Below, piece by piece: positions 46,014-57,946 of a DNA stretch of 64,000 bases. Below the pieces are notes generated by a model. It saw only the letters and a program-made list of their open reading frames with translations. It had not been told where the DNA came from and made no database searches. The DNA comes from Voacanga thouarsii (lineage: Eukaryota > Streptophyta > Magnoliopsida > Gentianales > Apocynaceae), in assembly GCA_026120185.1 (NCBI GenBank), contig JANUWF010001101.1:4960001-5024000 (forward strand), read 5' to 3'. A program made the position numbers and the translations under genes. Within the stretch, counting starts at the first letter, position 1; each line of letters begins with the position of its first letter.

Positions 46014-46518
46014 CTATGGTGAGCAATTTTTGTTTTCAAGGTTGTTTTTGGTGATATTTTTTAGTCTTTTCTGTGTAGAATTGAACTATATGGTTTATAA
46101 TACTGGAGCCAAGGTTGTTCCTGGCAAACTTAATATTCATTTGGTTCCTCACACACATGATGATGTTAGATGGTTGAAAATTGTTGATCAATACTATGTT
46201 GGTTCCAATAACTCCATTCAAGTCCATTCTCACTTTCTGGTTTTCTTTTGTAATTTTTACTACCGTGATTTTTAATCTAAAGTGTTTGATTTGTTATGCA
46301 CGGAGCTTGTGTCCAAAATGAGCTAGATTCGCTAATCCCTGCATGGCTAGCTGATAAAAATAAAAAATTTATATATGTTTAACAGGTTTAATTATTTAAA
46401 TATGGGATTTTTGTGTTCCATATGTAAAGAAATGGGGGAATGTAGTGCAATGTAAGTTGATGGGATTGCTATTCAATTGTGTTGGCAGGCCTTTTTCTAG
46501 CAATGGTGGAATGATTAG
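46014..46518 (+). pseudogene. Alpha-mannosidase (GH38) pseudogene, first three exons
   Basis: Exon 1 (to 46221) encodes a hydrophobic, signal-like stretch ([12 protein letters not shown]), then [30 protein letters not shown] and [13 protein letters not shown]. This is the N-terminus of plant lysosomal/vacuolar-type alpha-mannosidase, which trims mannose from N-glycans. HTHDD corresponds to the zinc-binding HSHDD, and the G normally before W is R. Exon 2 (46302-46385) encodes GACVQNELDSLIPAWLADKN and ends at a stop. Its acceptor is damaged (TGCACG). Exon 3 (46489-46518) encodes AFF-stop-QWWND-stop, and homology then ends. Only a small N-terminal part of a protein of about 1,000 residues is present. 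The start methionine is uncertain. Confidence 0.85.
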
Positions 46519-47438
46519 AAATATAATACACAAGTATATGTTTGTTAATCTTTTTGGTATTCAATTTTCACAAATATATTACACTTAATTAAATTAGTTA
46601 AGTGATTACATAACTTTGAAAAAACACTATAAATCAAAGCACGAGAACATTGGTAATGCAATTGCAAATTTCCCATGATAAATAAAAAATTAGTTAATAC
46701 ACTATTCATATTTCGTTACTCTTATATATTAAAAAAAAAAAATGACACTCTAAAGCTCAAGGAAAAATATAGTTTTTCACCTATTTTCTATACGAATCAA
46801 CATAATGTAAAGGAGTTAGCCAAGAAGTCTCAATCCTTTGAAAGTAGGATTCATGGTTGCCCAATTTGTGCATATAAATTACACGATTAATTGATCATTG
46901 AAACTAAAAAGTTTAAAATTTAATAGTAATAGAATGATTATGTGTAAATTTTTTTAATAGAAGAATATTGTTTTTGTGTACGTAAATTTTTTCGTTATTT
47001 ATTTTAATAGGGTCAGTTAGAAAAATAATATGTTTATTGCTTTTTGCAGCCATATGTGATTCTCAACCTTACCATCATCGACCATGAAAGGTTGCATAGC
47101 ATGTTCTAGACGATGACGTCTATAGGATCCTGTGCAAAAAAACTATGTGTAGCTATCACTCACCGTCACTGATGAATGATACCATCATCGATAGGTCACA
47201 ATCATATAATCAATTCGAAGAAGAATATGTTTAGTTATGTTGATAGACATAGTCAACTATCACGATGACTAGTTGAGATGTTGTAATTGACAACTTGCTT
47301 CATGCTACATTACTCACGGCTTAGCAGAGCAAAATCAAATGGATAAACAGATTAATGATGCCCTTAATAGTTCTGAATATCTAAATAGATTGAGAAATTG
47401 CAAATTTCAAAGATGAAAGTTCTATACATGTGCACAAG
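46519..47438. other. Non-coding stretch, nothing recognised
   Basis: This is AT-rich sequence between the end of the mannosidase homology and the Athila LTR. Near 47060-47270 it carries repeated ATCATCG and ATGACG-like words, but no gene, clear inverted repeat or Helitron end could be supported by eye. Confidence 0.4.
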
Positions 47439-48985
47439 TGATGCGATAATTTTGGATATATAAAATCATCAATTTTAAATATATCTCTTAATCAAGTTTT
47501 AATTAAAACATTAATCTCAAAATACACATGTGAGCAAGTATACTCATCGCAAGCATAGTTTAGGAAATTAACGAGTATCAATCCTCAAAGGAACAAGTAC
47601 ACACTAATTACTTTTCTTCCATAGTTTAACCTACCCAAATAAAGTGAGAAAAGAATAAAAAGAAAAATAAAAGAAATATATACAACTCAAGTATATAGGT
47701 TTATGCAATTTAAATACTTATCCTAGAAAACATAACAATAACCTACTTTACAACTCTCTCAATTCATCATCATCTTGACATCATGAAGGAATATAAAGTA
47801 AAGTTCAATCGTTTCCCAAGTCATGAATTCATTTATATAGATTCCGCTTCTTTCTCAATCCAAGGAATCACTACCCTTTGATTAAATTAGCAAATTTTTT
47901 AATCAAACTAATATAATTAAATGATATATTGGACACAATTCCTTATAGACATGAAATTAGCTAACAACCCTATACTCTAGGTGAAATTAACTAATCCTTG
48001 ATTACCTAAGCTTTTTGATCTTAACTTCTTTTTTTAAGTCTATTAAGATTTAATAAATATGTAGCATTGATTAAATTAAACTAAATCTAACTTCGTTTCC
48101 CAAGTCCATTAGACATAAATCTAATTCCATCAACCTATAAAATTAAGTAATCAAATACCAAGAATGATAAAAAAAAAAAAAAATTGATTAAGTAGTTAAA
48201 TTGATGCATAAATTATGAATCTCAAAATATTGATAAATTACAATGAAAACATTGAATACATCATTGTTAAAGTAAAAGAAGATAAAGAGAAGAGAAAGTA
48301 CTCATAGACAAGCCTTTTTTTTCTTCCTAGAAAACACCCTTGAACAATCCTCCTTGATTTGAGTGAACACCTCCTTCAATGAGAGATTTAAAATTTTTGC
48401 CCTTTAATTCACCTCTCTATGTTATATATATCACATCCTTGGGTTCTCTTATGCTTTTATAAGTATCTTGGATGCCAGTTTCGTAGTTGAGGAAGTCTTG
48501 GCCGAATAGGAATAGAAAAATACCAAAATCTTTGGATAAGCCCTAATTCGGTGTACAAAATTTTCGCCTCCAAAGCATACCTGGCGCCGAGTACCTTCAA
48601 CCCACCTGGTGCCAAGTGCACTCTATTCTCTCTCTGCTTTTGCTCTCTTTTTGGCCATCTCTCCTTGGCAGGCAGAATGGACCCGGCGCGAGGTACACTT
48701 ATTAGACCTAGTGCCAGGTTTGTTCTGGAAAAACTCCTGAAGCTTGCTCAAAGTCTGCTAATGGAGCAGAATGGACCTGACGCCTGGTCCACTGGCTAGG
48801 CCTAGCGTCAAATATATTCTGGTTCTGTGCACTTTCTATACGATTTTAATTTAAATCTGCACATATTTGTTAAAAATACATTTTACAAGAAAAATGTCAA
48901 ATAGGAAAGAATATGCCTAGTTATTACAACAAATATATCTTAGAACAATCTCAAATAACTGTAGAATGGTGATTTTAACCCTATA
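47439..48985 (-). repeat. 3' LTR of the Athila element
   Basis: It aligns with 54798-56338 over its whole length (for example CACATGTGAG-AAGTATACTC and TTATCCTAGAAAACAT). The inner end near CTATA is approximate. The segment 48560-48830 carries the GGCGCC-type motifs described in the findings. The LTRs differ at many sites, so the insertion is old. Confidence 0.87.
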
Positions 48986-50244
48986 AATTCATCCACACTT
49001 AAACATTTGCTTGCCTTCAAGTAAAACACTTTAGTCCAAGAAAAACTATCAAGACAACACAAGATTTTTTTTCTCATTCAAAAATTTCTTTAGCATAGCA
49101 AAGATCATGTCTTACTTTCAAAATTTAGATACAACCCTTGTCATTCATACCTTTTGAAAACAATTTCAAACTTTGAAACATTGGACAAGACATCACAAAA
49201 CTCTTGAAGTCAAATTAATCAAGTGCATACCTTAGTCTAAGAAAATTATTTCCTCTTCAAGTAAAAACATAGCTAACATGAATCACATAAGTCAAGCCAT
49301 CTACCAACTCAAGCATTATAAATCCAAAAATTGCACACTCAAGTTATGATGTGAGGAAAGCACTCTAATTTTTTTTCTCTCAAAGTTTTTCAATGACTTA
49401 GGGAATTGATAGCCTCAAATGCGTGGATTTCTCTTCACACACCGTATTGGCCTCTTTTTCAGTCATCACTCATTATTTTTTTAACAATTCTTTTTTTTTA
49501 TTCTCTTGCTTGCCTTTTTACCTTCGGGATAGCCTCAAGAGAGTGTACTGAATACACTTGCTACTTCTTCCCATATTGACCCCCTTTTCAGCTAAAGGTC
49601 TTCAAAGATCATCAATAAGAGCCTTTTCTCAATTCACGCCAACAATAATATTATTTGCACTCATTGTTTTTCTCTTTAACTCAAATCAATTTTTTTTCAA
49701 CATTTTCCTCGATCTTTCCTCTCAAAGATCTTTTTACAACTCACTTTTTTTTTCATCATAACTCAAAGCTAGCAAAATTTAAACTCATAATATAAAAGTT
49801 AGCCAATAACTCTTCCCATATTCATCATATCTTCTATATTTCAACTAGATAAGTCAAATAACATTCAAACACAAATGCATAAACAAAATTAATTAAAATT
49901 CTCAAGTCTTGACAAATATCTTTTCCAATAAAAACAATTTCATCAAACTCCACCCAATGAATGACAAAACTCATATCCAAGTAAAAAAAAAAAAGAATTA
50001 TAACCTTGCTTAACAATAAAACCACTGAAATTTTTGAAAAAATTATCACAAATCACAAACACAAAATATATTCATCAAATAATATGGAAAAGCATTTCTT
50101 CAATCTTTATTCTCCCTCCACACTTAAACTGGACGTTGTCCTCAATGGCCAAAGGTAGAATAATAAAAGTACAACCAAGAAGACTAAAATAAAGAACGAA
50201 GAAGAATAAAGTGAACAAGATACTTCTATTACATTGTCGTGCCA
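48986..50244 (-). other. Athila 3' untranslated region
   Basis: This lies between the LTR and the end of integrase. It begins with a pyrimidine tract whose complement (AAGTGTGGATG) is a plausible polypurine tract at about 48990-49000. Long T/C-rich tracts occupy 49370-49760. An env-like gene, found in some Athila elements, is not recognisable. Confidence 0.55.
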
Positions 50245-51600
50245 TCAGGTTTTAAGCCACCTCAAGGAAGGATCATTACAAGAGTACCTACTAAAAGAAA
50301 AGAAACAAAAGAAAGAAAACATAAATCTAGAAAAAGAAAAAAAAAAGATAAACAAAATGAAAAAGAAAAGACACAAAAAAATCACTAATAAAAAAATGTA
50401 ACATCGAGATGTTCTAGAGGGCACATAAGGTTTCACTAGATTCCCATTAACCTTAAATATTCCCTTAGTTGGGTGTGACACCTCAATAACGCCAAACGGG
50501 AAAACACGGTGTATCTCATATAGTCCCGACCATCTAAACTTCAATTTTTTCGGAAAGAGTCTAAGTCTAGAGTTGAATAATAACACATTGTCTCCTTTTT
50601 TGAACTCTTTAGGAGAATGAATATGTCTATCATGCCACATTTTCATCCTATCCTTGTAAATGCGTGAATTATGGTAAGCCTCATTGCGCCACTCATCTAG
50701 TTTATTGACTTGGAGCAATCTCCGTCAACTGGCAAGTTGAAGATCAAAATTTACAAGCTTAATTGCCCAATGTGCCCTATGTTCAATCTCCACATGTAGA
50801 TGGCATGTTTTCCCATACACTAGTTTATAAGAGATTGTACCAATCGGAGTTTTGAAAGCAGTCCTATACGCCCAAAGAGTGTCATTTAACCTCAAACTCC
50901 AATCATTTCGGGTATGATTGACCACTTTTTTCAAGATTCTTTTTAATTCTCTATTAAATACCTCAATTTGGCCACTAGTTTGCGGATGATAGGGAGTAGC
51001 AACTTTATGAGTAACCACTAAGTGTTTGAGAACTTTATCTAATTGGGTATTACAAAAGTGGGTTCTCTTATCACTAATGAGCACCTTAGGTACTCCAAAT
51101 CGGGTGATTTTTTTTTTTAGAAATTTTACAACAACCCATGCATCATTAGTAGATAAGGCTTGCGCCTTAACCCACATTGATACATACTCAACCACTACCA
51201 AGATGTATTTTTTGCCTAAAGAACTAGGAAAAGGACCCATGAAATCAATCCCCTAACAATTAAAAACTTCACAAGCTTGAAAATTTTGTAATGGCATCTT
51301 ATTAGATTTAGAAATGTTACCTGTACGTTAACACCTATCACAACTTTGAACAAACCTGTGAGAGTCCTTGAAGAGCGTAGGCCAATAAAATCCAAACTCA
51401 AGTACCTTTCTTGCGGTGTTGTTAGCTTAGTAGTGGCCTCCCACGGGTCCTTTATGATAATGTTTCAAGATATTGATGCTTTTCACGGAATCCACACACT
51501 TTCGAATGATTTGATCCGCACAACACCAGAACAAGTACGGATTTTTCCAAAAGTAATACTTTACTTTGGAGATGAATTACTTCTTTTGTTGTGCATTTTT
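50245..51600 (-). pseudogene. Athila integrase
   Basis: On the minus strand a zinc-finger end (CDRC, with a stop where the family has Q) is followed by NISKSNKMP. The catalytic core has [30 protein letters not shown] and [20 protein letters not shown]. The C-terminal part has WHDRHIHSPKEFKKGDNVLL and SGLYEIHRVFPFGVIEV. The second acidic motif reads SDKRTHF where relatives have SDGGSHF. Stops lie near 51322, 51255 and 50724. It would insert element DNA into the genome. It is non-functional. Confidence 0.87.
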
Positions 51601-53090
51601 AATCTTCCAGAAGAATTCCTATAACCAAGTAATTAGCAAAATCTGAATACCAAGGTAGTTGAGAAATCTCACCATCAACAAGTAAAAGTTGTTTATCCGG
51701 GAAAGTGTCATTGATGTCTTCCTCGGCCAATGACTCAAGGTTGGGATTCTCCAACCTAGACAAGTGATCCACAACCAAATTTTTTGCTCCCTTTTTGTTC
51801 CTAATCTCCAAGTTAAATTCCTGCAACAATAAAACCCATCTTATCAATCTCGGTTTGGAATCATGATTGTTTAGTAGATACTTAAGGGCGGAATGATCCA
51901 TATACACAATGACTTTGGACAAAATAAGATAAGAGCGAAATTTATCAAAAGCAAATACTATTGCAAGCAACTCTTTCTCCGTTGTGGTGTAGCTCTCTTG
52001 TGCTGCTGTAAGAGTTTTTCTTGCATAGTAAATTGGCTGAAAGTGCTTATTCCTCTTTTGTCCAAGCACTGCATCCATTGCATAGTCACTTGCATCACAC
52101 ATTAGTTCAAAAGGAAGAAACCAATCCGGTGCAATTAAAATAGGAGAATTAATCAATTTTGTTTTAAGCACATTAAAAGCGTTGAGACATTTTTCATAAA
52201 AATAAAAAATAGCATCTTTTTCAAGCAAAGAAATGAGGGGTTTAGAAATCATTGAGAAATCCAAGATAAACCTCATATAAAAACCTACATGCCCAAGAAA
52301 GCTTCGAATTGCTTTCACAGAAGTTGGAGGAGGGAGTTTCTCACTTACCTCAATTTTGGCCATATCAACCTCAATACCTTTCTTTGAAATCTTGTGTTCT
52401 AATACTATACCTTCATGCACCATGAAGTGACATTTTTCCTAATTAAGCATGAGGTTGGTCTCTTCACATCGTTGAAGTACCTTTTCCAAATTGGCTAAAT
52501 ATAAATCAAAAGAATCACTAAAAATAGAAAAATCATCCATAAATATCTCTATGATATCTCCCACAAGCCCTTCGAAAATAGCCATCATACATCGTTGGAA
52601 GGTTCCGAGGCCATTGTAAAGACCAAAAAGGGCATGTAAAGGTAGTTTTCTTTTGATCTTTCGGTGTTATGGGAATTTGAAAGTATCCAAAAAAATCGTT
52701 TAAGAAGCAATAAAACTCATGTCCGACTAATCTTTCTAATATTTGGTCAATGAATGGGAGAGAAAAATGGTCCTTCCTAGTTGTCTCATTTAATTTCCTA
52801 TAATCAATGCAAACCCTCCAACCGGTCACCAATCTCATTGGGATTAACTCATTTTTTTTATTAGGGCTCACAGTCATTCCTCCCTTCTTTGGTACTACTT
52901 GTGTTGGACTAACCCAAATACTATCAGAAATAGGATAAATAATGCAGGAATCTAAGAGTTTAATTACCTCACCTTTCACCCCATCACTCATGTTTGGGTT
53001 CAATTTACGCTGGGATTGCACTGTGGGTTTAGCTTCTTCTTCCAACAAGATTTTATAAGTACAAAAAGAATGGCTAAAATCTTCCAACAA
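51601..53090 (-). pseudogene. Athila reverse transcriptase and RNase H
   Basis: The RT starts with YKILLEEEAKPTVQSQRKLN and continues ISDSIWVSPTQVVPKKGGMT, VTGWRVCIDYRKLNE and FIDQILERLVGHEFYCFLND. A frameshift near 52640 separates this from the catalytic FMDDFS (about 52527-52545) and GIVLEHKISKKGIEV. RNase H contains PFELMCDASDYAMDAVLGQ, YTTTEKELLAIVFAFDKFR and VYMDHSALKYLL. A stop occurs before KCHFMVHEG. In the family the motif after YCFL is DGYSGY; here it is NDFFGY, so the first catalytic aspartate position is altered. It is non-functional. Confidence 0.9.
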
Positions 53091-54514
53091 GATTTTAATT
53101 CCCTTAATATCCGAATTTTTTCATGTAATAACTCCCTTATATTTTTCCAGTAGTCTCACCAATTTGGTATTTTATTTATATGTAAGGTCTTTGGCAATGA
53201 TCACGGGCAGTTTTTCACCTTTTGCAAAGAATGCATATTCTAAGTGCTCGGGGAAGTCTTTCAAATCCAATTCCGGTGGTTCCTTAATGGATGACTTCAA
53301 CTTTTCCAAACTACTTTTTCGATTTCCTCAAATTTTTTTAACCTATGTCCCTCAATTGAGTCCTCCAAATATGCAATGGATTGTTCAATATAACCTATGA
53401 CAAATGATTCCTGCACAAAGCCAAAAATAGGTTCATCAAGAATATCAACCTTTAAACAAGAATCATCTCAAGAACTAGGATGTTGCATACTTTTGTGAAT
53501 TTTGATAATGGCTTCTTCGTCCCTAACCCTAAGTGTCAATTTTCCTCCATGAACACCAATTAAAGCTTTAGCAGTTGCTAGAAAAGGTCGATTTAGAATT
53601 AAAGAAACTTTAGAATCTTCATTCATATCAAGAATTACAAAATCCACAGGGAATATAAATTTATCTACTTTAACCAAGACATCTTCAATTATTCTTTTAG
53701 GATATTTAATAGATCGATCTGCAAGTTGAATACTTATCTTAGTAGGCTTGGGTTCATCTAGGCCTAGCTTTTTGAAAGTTTTATATGGTAACGGATTAAT
53801 ACTAGCACCTAGTTTGGCTAAAATATTGCAAAATATAAGAGTACCAACAAGATAAGGAATAGAAAAACTCCTTGGATCACTCTCTTTGTGTGGCATAGTC
53901 CATTGGTCCTGTAAGATAGCTGAACACTCTTCATTTAAAACCACAGTAGATAATTCCTCCAACTTTTTTTTGTTCACAAGCATGCTTTTGAGAAATTTTG
54001 CATATTTGGGCATGTGCACTAAAGTTTCACTAAGTGGGATGTTTATGTGCAATTGTTTAAAGATTTCCAAAAGCTTGTCAAATTGTGCATCTTTTTTTGT
54101 TTTATGTGTGGGAATGGGATAAGGTACCTATGGCTGAAAATCTAGTTTTTTAGGTTGTTTTTCGAAAATTTCACCAATAGGGGCTGGTTCTGGCCTATCT
54201 TCTTTAGATAGTACCGGCTCCATGTTGGGATTGGGTAGCTCCTTACCACTCTTTAGTGTAATAACAGCTGAATCATGTTATGTTTTTACCCCTACTTGTG
54301 ACTTTATCACTAAATCTGTTAAAAACCGAATTTGTCGTTCCATATTTCTAACCATACCCTCAAATTTTTTCAGTGTGTCTTCTATCTTAGAAAAACGCCT
54401 AATTACATGGGTGGTAAATTTTTTCAATACCTCTTCTAAGGCAATGAAGTCAGGTGGTTGAGATGTTAATCCGTGAGATATGTTAGGATACCGTCCCAAG
54501 CTCCAATTTGCCAT
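53091..54514 (-). pseudogene. Athila gag C-terminus and protease
   Basis: The 5' part (54514-54278) reads MANWSLGRYPNISHG then a coiled stretch (VLKKFTTHVIRRFSKIEDTL). The 54070-53468 frame holds the protease: LAKLGASINPLPYKTFKKLG, IQLADRSIKYPKRIIEDVLV and FVILDMNEDSKVSLILNRPF. Athila proteases usually read DLGASIN; here K replaces the catalytic D. Downstream, PPELDLKDFPEHLEYAFFAK and KLPVIIAKDL (about 53280-53180) sit in another frame after a shift. The N-terminal gag is not recognised. Confidence 0.8.
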
Positions 54515-54770
54515 CTTACCTCTACAAATAACTGGTTAGTATCATATATACACATTATAATATAAAATCAAGTTAGTTAGTTAGTTAAGGTACATGTTTA
54601 CAAATTAAGTTACAAGGAATTACAACATAAAAAGACATTAAAGTACAAGTATTCAAGAAAACAAAGTACAGCACCAAGTTATACAAGAAATATATATACA
54701 TAATTACATATTTATATATAAATATATTAACATGATTAAATCAACAAAATCCAACCTTTCATGATATTGT

Positions 54771-54788
54771 TCCCCGGCAATGGCACCA
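54771..54788 (-). promoter_or_regulatory. Primer-binding site, Athila type
   Basis: The minus strand reads TGGTGCCATTGCCGGGGA nine bases from the LTR. The Athila consensus I know is TGGCGCCGTTGCCGGGGA, so two positions differ. Confidence 0.85.
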
Positions 54789-54797
54789 AAAACTTAA

Positions 54798-56338
54798 TGT
54801 GTTAATTTTGAGTATATAAAATCATCAATTTTAAATTCATCCATTAATCAAGTTTTAATTAAAATATTAATCCCAAAATACACATGTGAGTAAGTATACT
54901 CATCGCAAGCATAGTATATGGAATTAACGAGTATCGATCCTCAAAGAAACAAGTACACAGTAATCACTTTTCTTTCATTGTTTAACCGACCTAAATAAAG
55001 TGAGAAAAGAATAAAAAGAAAAACAAAAGAAATATATGCAACTCAAGGATATAGGTTTATGAAATTTAAACACTTATCCTAGAAAACATGATAATAATCT
55101 ACTTAACAACTGTCTCAGTTCATCATTATCTTGACAACATAAAGGAATATAAAATAAAGTTCAATTGTTTCCCAAGTCATAAATTCACTTATATAGATTC
55201 CATTTCTTTCCCAATCTATGGAATCACTACCCTTTGATTAAATTAGCAAATTTTCTAATCAAACCAATATAACCAAATGATGCATTAGACACAATTCCTT
55301 ATAGACATGAAATTAGCTAACAACCCTATACTCTAGGCGAAATTAACTAACCTTTGATTACCTAAGTTCTTTGATCTTAACTTCGTTTTTCAATTCCATT
55401 AAGATTTAATAAATATGTAGCATTAATTAAATTAAACTAAATCTAACTTAGTTTTCCAAGTCCATAAGACATAAATCTAATTCCATTAACCTATAAAATC
55501 AAATAGTCAAACACCAAGAATGATAGAAAATTTATGAAGTAGTTAAATTGATGTATAAATCATGAATCCCAAAATATTGTTAAATTACTACGAAAATATT
55601 GAATATATCATTGTTAAAGTAGAAGAAGACAAAGAGAAAAAAAAAGCACTCATAGACAAACCTATTTCTTCTTCCTTGAAGACTCCCTTGAACAATCCTC
55701 CTTGATTTGGATGAACACATTCTTTAATGAGAGATTCAGAATTTCTATCTTTTAGTTCACCTCTCTATGTTGTATATATCACATCCTTAGGTTCTCTTAT
55801 ACTTTATAGGCCTCTTGGATGCCAATTTCATGGCTAAGGGAGTCTTGACCGAGTAGGAATAAAAAAATACCAAAATCCTTAGATAAGCCCTAATTTTGCA
55901 TACAGAATTTTCACCTCCAGTGCATACCTGGCGCCGGGTACCTATGAACCACCTGGCGCTAGGTGCACTCTGTTCTTCCTCTATTTTTGCTCTATTTTTG
56001 GGTGTCTCCCCTTGGTAGGTAGAATGGACCCGGTGCCAGGTACATTTGCTAGACCTGGCGCTAGATTTCTTCTGGAAAAACTCCTGAAGCTTGCTCAAAC
56101 TTTACTGTTGGAATAGAATGGACCCGGCGCCTGGTCCACTGGCTGGGCCTGGCGCCAAGTGCATTCTAGTTCTATGTATTTTCTACTCGATTTTAACTTA
56201 AATCTGCACATATTTGTCAAAAACACATTTTACAAGTAAAATGACAAATATGAAGGAATATGTCTACTTATTATAACAAATGTATCTTAGAACAACCTCA
56301 AATAACTAGTAAAAGAATAGTGATTTTAACCCCTATCA
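54798..56338 (-). repeat. 5' LTR of the Athila element
   Basis: It starts TGTGTTAATTTTGAG and ends CCCCTATCA on the plus strand (1,541 bp). A TATA-type box (plus strand TTTATAGG near 55803) lies inside. Six GGCGCC-like motifs are at 55926-56165. Confidence 0.88.
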
Positions 56339-56373
56339 ATAAGTCCATAGGAACTCTTCTACAAAAGAAGATA

Positions 56374-56651
56374 CTCCCTCCGTCCCACTAAAATTGACCT
56401 ACTTACTATTTTGGGCTGTCTCAAAAAATTTGACACTTTCCTTAAAAGGAAAGTTTTTACTATACAATTTATTATAAAATAATCAATATACTCCACATAT
56501 ATTATATTTATATTCTTAGATTTGACATAAAGTATTGTAGGACCCATATATTTTTTATTTTTATTATATTATATTATTATATTCTAATTTTTTCTTTTGC
56601 ATAAAATATTGTGCCAAGTCAACACTATCAATTTTAGTGGGACGGAGGGAG
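56374..56651. mobile_element. Stowaway-type MITE, 278 bp
   Basis: The terminal inverted repeats are perfect over 24 bp and begin CTCCCTCCGTCCCACTAAAA. The target duplication is TA (56372-56373 and 56652-56653). The interior is AT-rich and non-coding. The end sequence and TA target are the hallmarks of Stowaway, which Tc1/mariner transposases move. Perfect ends suggest a fairly recent insertion. Confidence 0.95.
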
Positions 56652-56806
56652 TACAATACAACATCATCAATATCTCACATAGAACCTGTCCTGCAAAGTT
56701 CTAACGGTGGCCTTAACATGCATGATTAGGATATAACATTGTAGTCCACTTGAATAGCATAACATCATTGTGTTTGGTGATGCACTTTGCAGATGTCATG
56801 GGAATG

Positions 56807-57946
56807 TGATAGGGGTTAAAATCATTATTCTTTTTCTAATTATTTGAGGGTGTTTTAAAATATATTTGTTGTAATACCTAGGCATATTCCTTCCTATTTG
56901 ACATTTTACTTGTAAAATGTGTTTTGGCAAATATGTGCAAATTTAAGTTAAAATCGAATAGAAAGTGCACACAACTAGAATAGACCTGGCGCCAGGCCCA
57001 GCCAATGGACCAGGCACCGGGTACATTCTGCTCCAACAGAAGAAATTGAGCCAACGATAGGGGAATTTTAGAACAGACCTGGCACCAAGTCTGGCAAGTG
57101 CACCTAGCGTCGACTTCAGTCTGTCTACCAAGGAGAAGTGGCCAAAAACAGAGCAAAAATGAGGATAGAACAGAGTGCACCTAGCGCCAGGTGGGTCGAA
57201 GGTACCCGGCGCCAGGTACACTCTGGAGGCGAAAATCCTATACGCAGAATTAGGACTTTTCTAATGATTTTAGTATTTTCCTACTCTTACTCGGCTAAGA
57301 CTTCCTCAACCACGAAATTGGCATTCAAGAGGCCTATAAAAGTATAAGAGAACACAAGGGTTTGAGATATACAATATAGAAAGGTGAATTAAAGGGGCAG
57401 AAATTCTGATTCTCTCATTGAAAGAGGAGTTCACCCATATCAAGGAGGATTGTTCAAGGAAATCTTTAAGGAAGAAGAAAGAGGCTTGTCTATAAGTGCT
57501 TTCTTTTCTCTTTATCTTCTTTTTCTTTAGCAATGATGTATTAAATGCTTTTATTGTAATTTAACATTATTTTAGGATTCATGATTTTGCATTAATTTAG
57601 TTATTTGATCAATTCTTTGTCATCTTTGGTATTTGATTGCTTGATTTCATTAGTTATTGATGCGAGTTATTCTAATTGACTTCGACACAACGATGTTAGG
57701 AGTTTTGTTGCATTGATTTCGTATTTGTTAAATTTTGATAGATTTGAATGATGAAGTTAAGATTTTAGAACTAAGTGATCAAATGTTAACTTAATTTCGC
57801 CTTAATAGAGGGTTATTAGCTAATTTTGTATTTTTAAGGAATTGAGATTTATGCATGTTTTGGTTACGATTGCTTGATTGACAAATCTGCTAATTGAATC
57901 AAGATATGAATGATAAGCTTAATGCATGTTTTGGTTATGTTAGCTT
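56807..57946 (+). repeat. Athila-family LTR in opposite orientation, interrupted by CACTA
   Basis: It starts TGATAGGGGTTAAAATCA, the start of the LTRs above read on their own strand. It follows them for about 1.1 kb with moderate divergence. It stops at TTAGCTT, where the CACTA element begins. The remainder may lie beyond the CACTA, outside this window. It contains the TATAAAA box and six GGCGCC-like motifs. Confidence 0.87.
57335..57341 (+). promoter_or_regulatory. TATA box of the Athila-family LTR
   Basis: TATAAAA occurs in the context GGCCTATAAAAGTATAAGAG. The equivalent site is seen in both minus-strand LTRs near 48454 and 55803. Confidence 0.55.

Larger units (their letters stand above)
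47439..56338 (-). mobile_element. Athila-type Ty3/gypsy retrotransposon, degenerate
   Basis: This is a minus-strand element with two LTRs (47439-48985, 54798-56338), a primer-binding site, and gag and pol remnants in the gypsy order (protease, reverse transcriptase, RNase H, integrase). Near-matching flanks ACAAG (47434-47438) and ATAAG (56339-56343) look like a target duplication with one change. The primer site and RT resemble Athila as I know it. No envelope-like frame is seen in the 3' region. It is about 8.9 kb and non-functional. Confidence 0.9.

Noticed and set aside
45937..46275. Continuous 112-codon frame over the mannosidase exon 1 region
   Set aside because: Only the part from about 46014 to 46221 matches alpha-mannosidase. 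The start and the end (VHSHFLVFF) are upstream sequence and intron read-through.
47060..47340. ATCATCG/ATGACG-rich stretch as a possible transposon end
   Set aside because: No inverted partner, target duplication or known end sequence could be found.
48551..48799. 82-codon frame in the Athila 3' LTR (and 56878-57221 in the opposite LTR)
   Set aside because: These are translations of the GGCGCC-motif part of the LTR, not conserved as protein between LTR copies.
49370..49760. Possible Athila envelope-like gene
   Set aside because: T/C-rich tracts give hydrophobic translations, but there is no continuous frame of useful length or recognisable motif.
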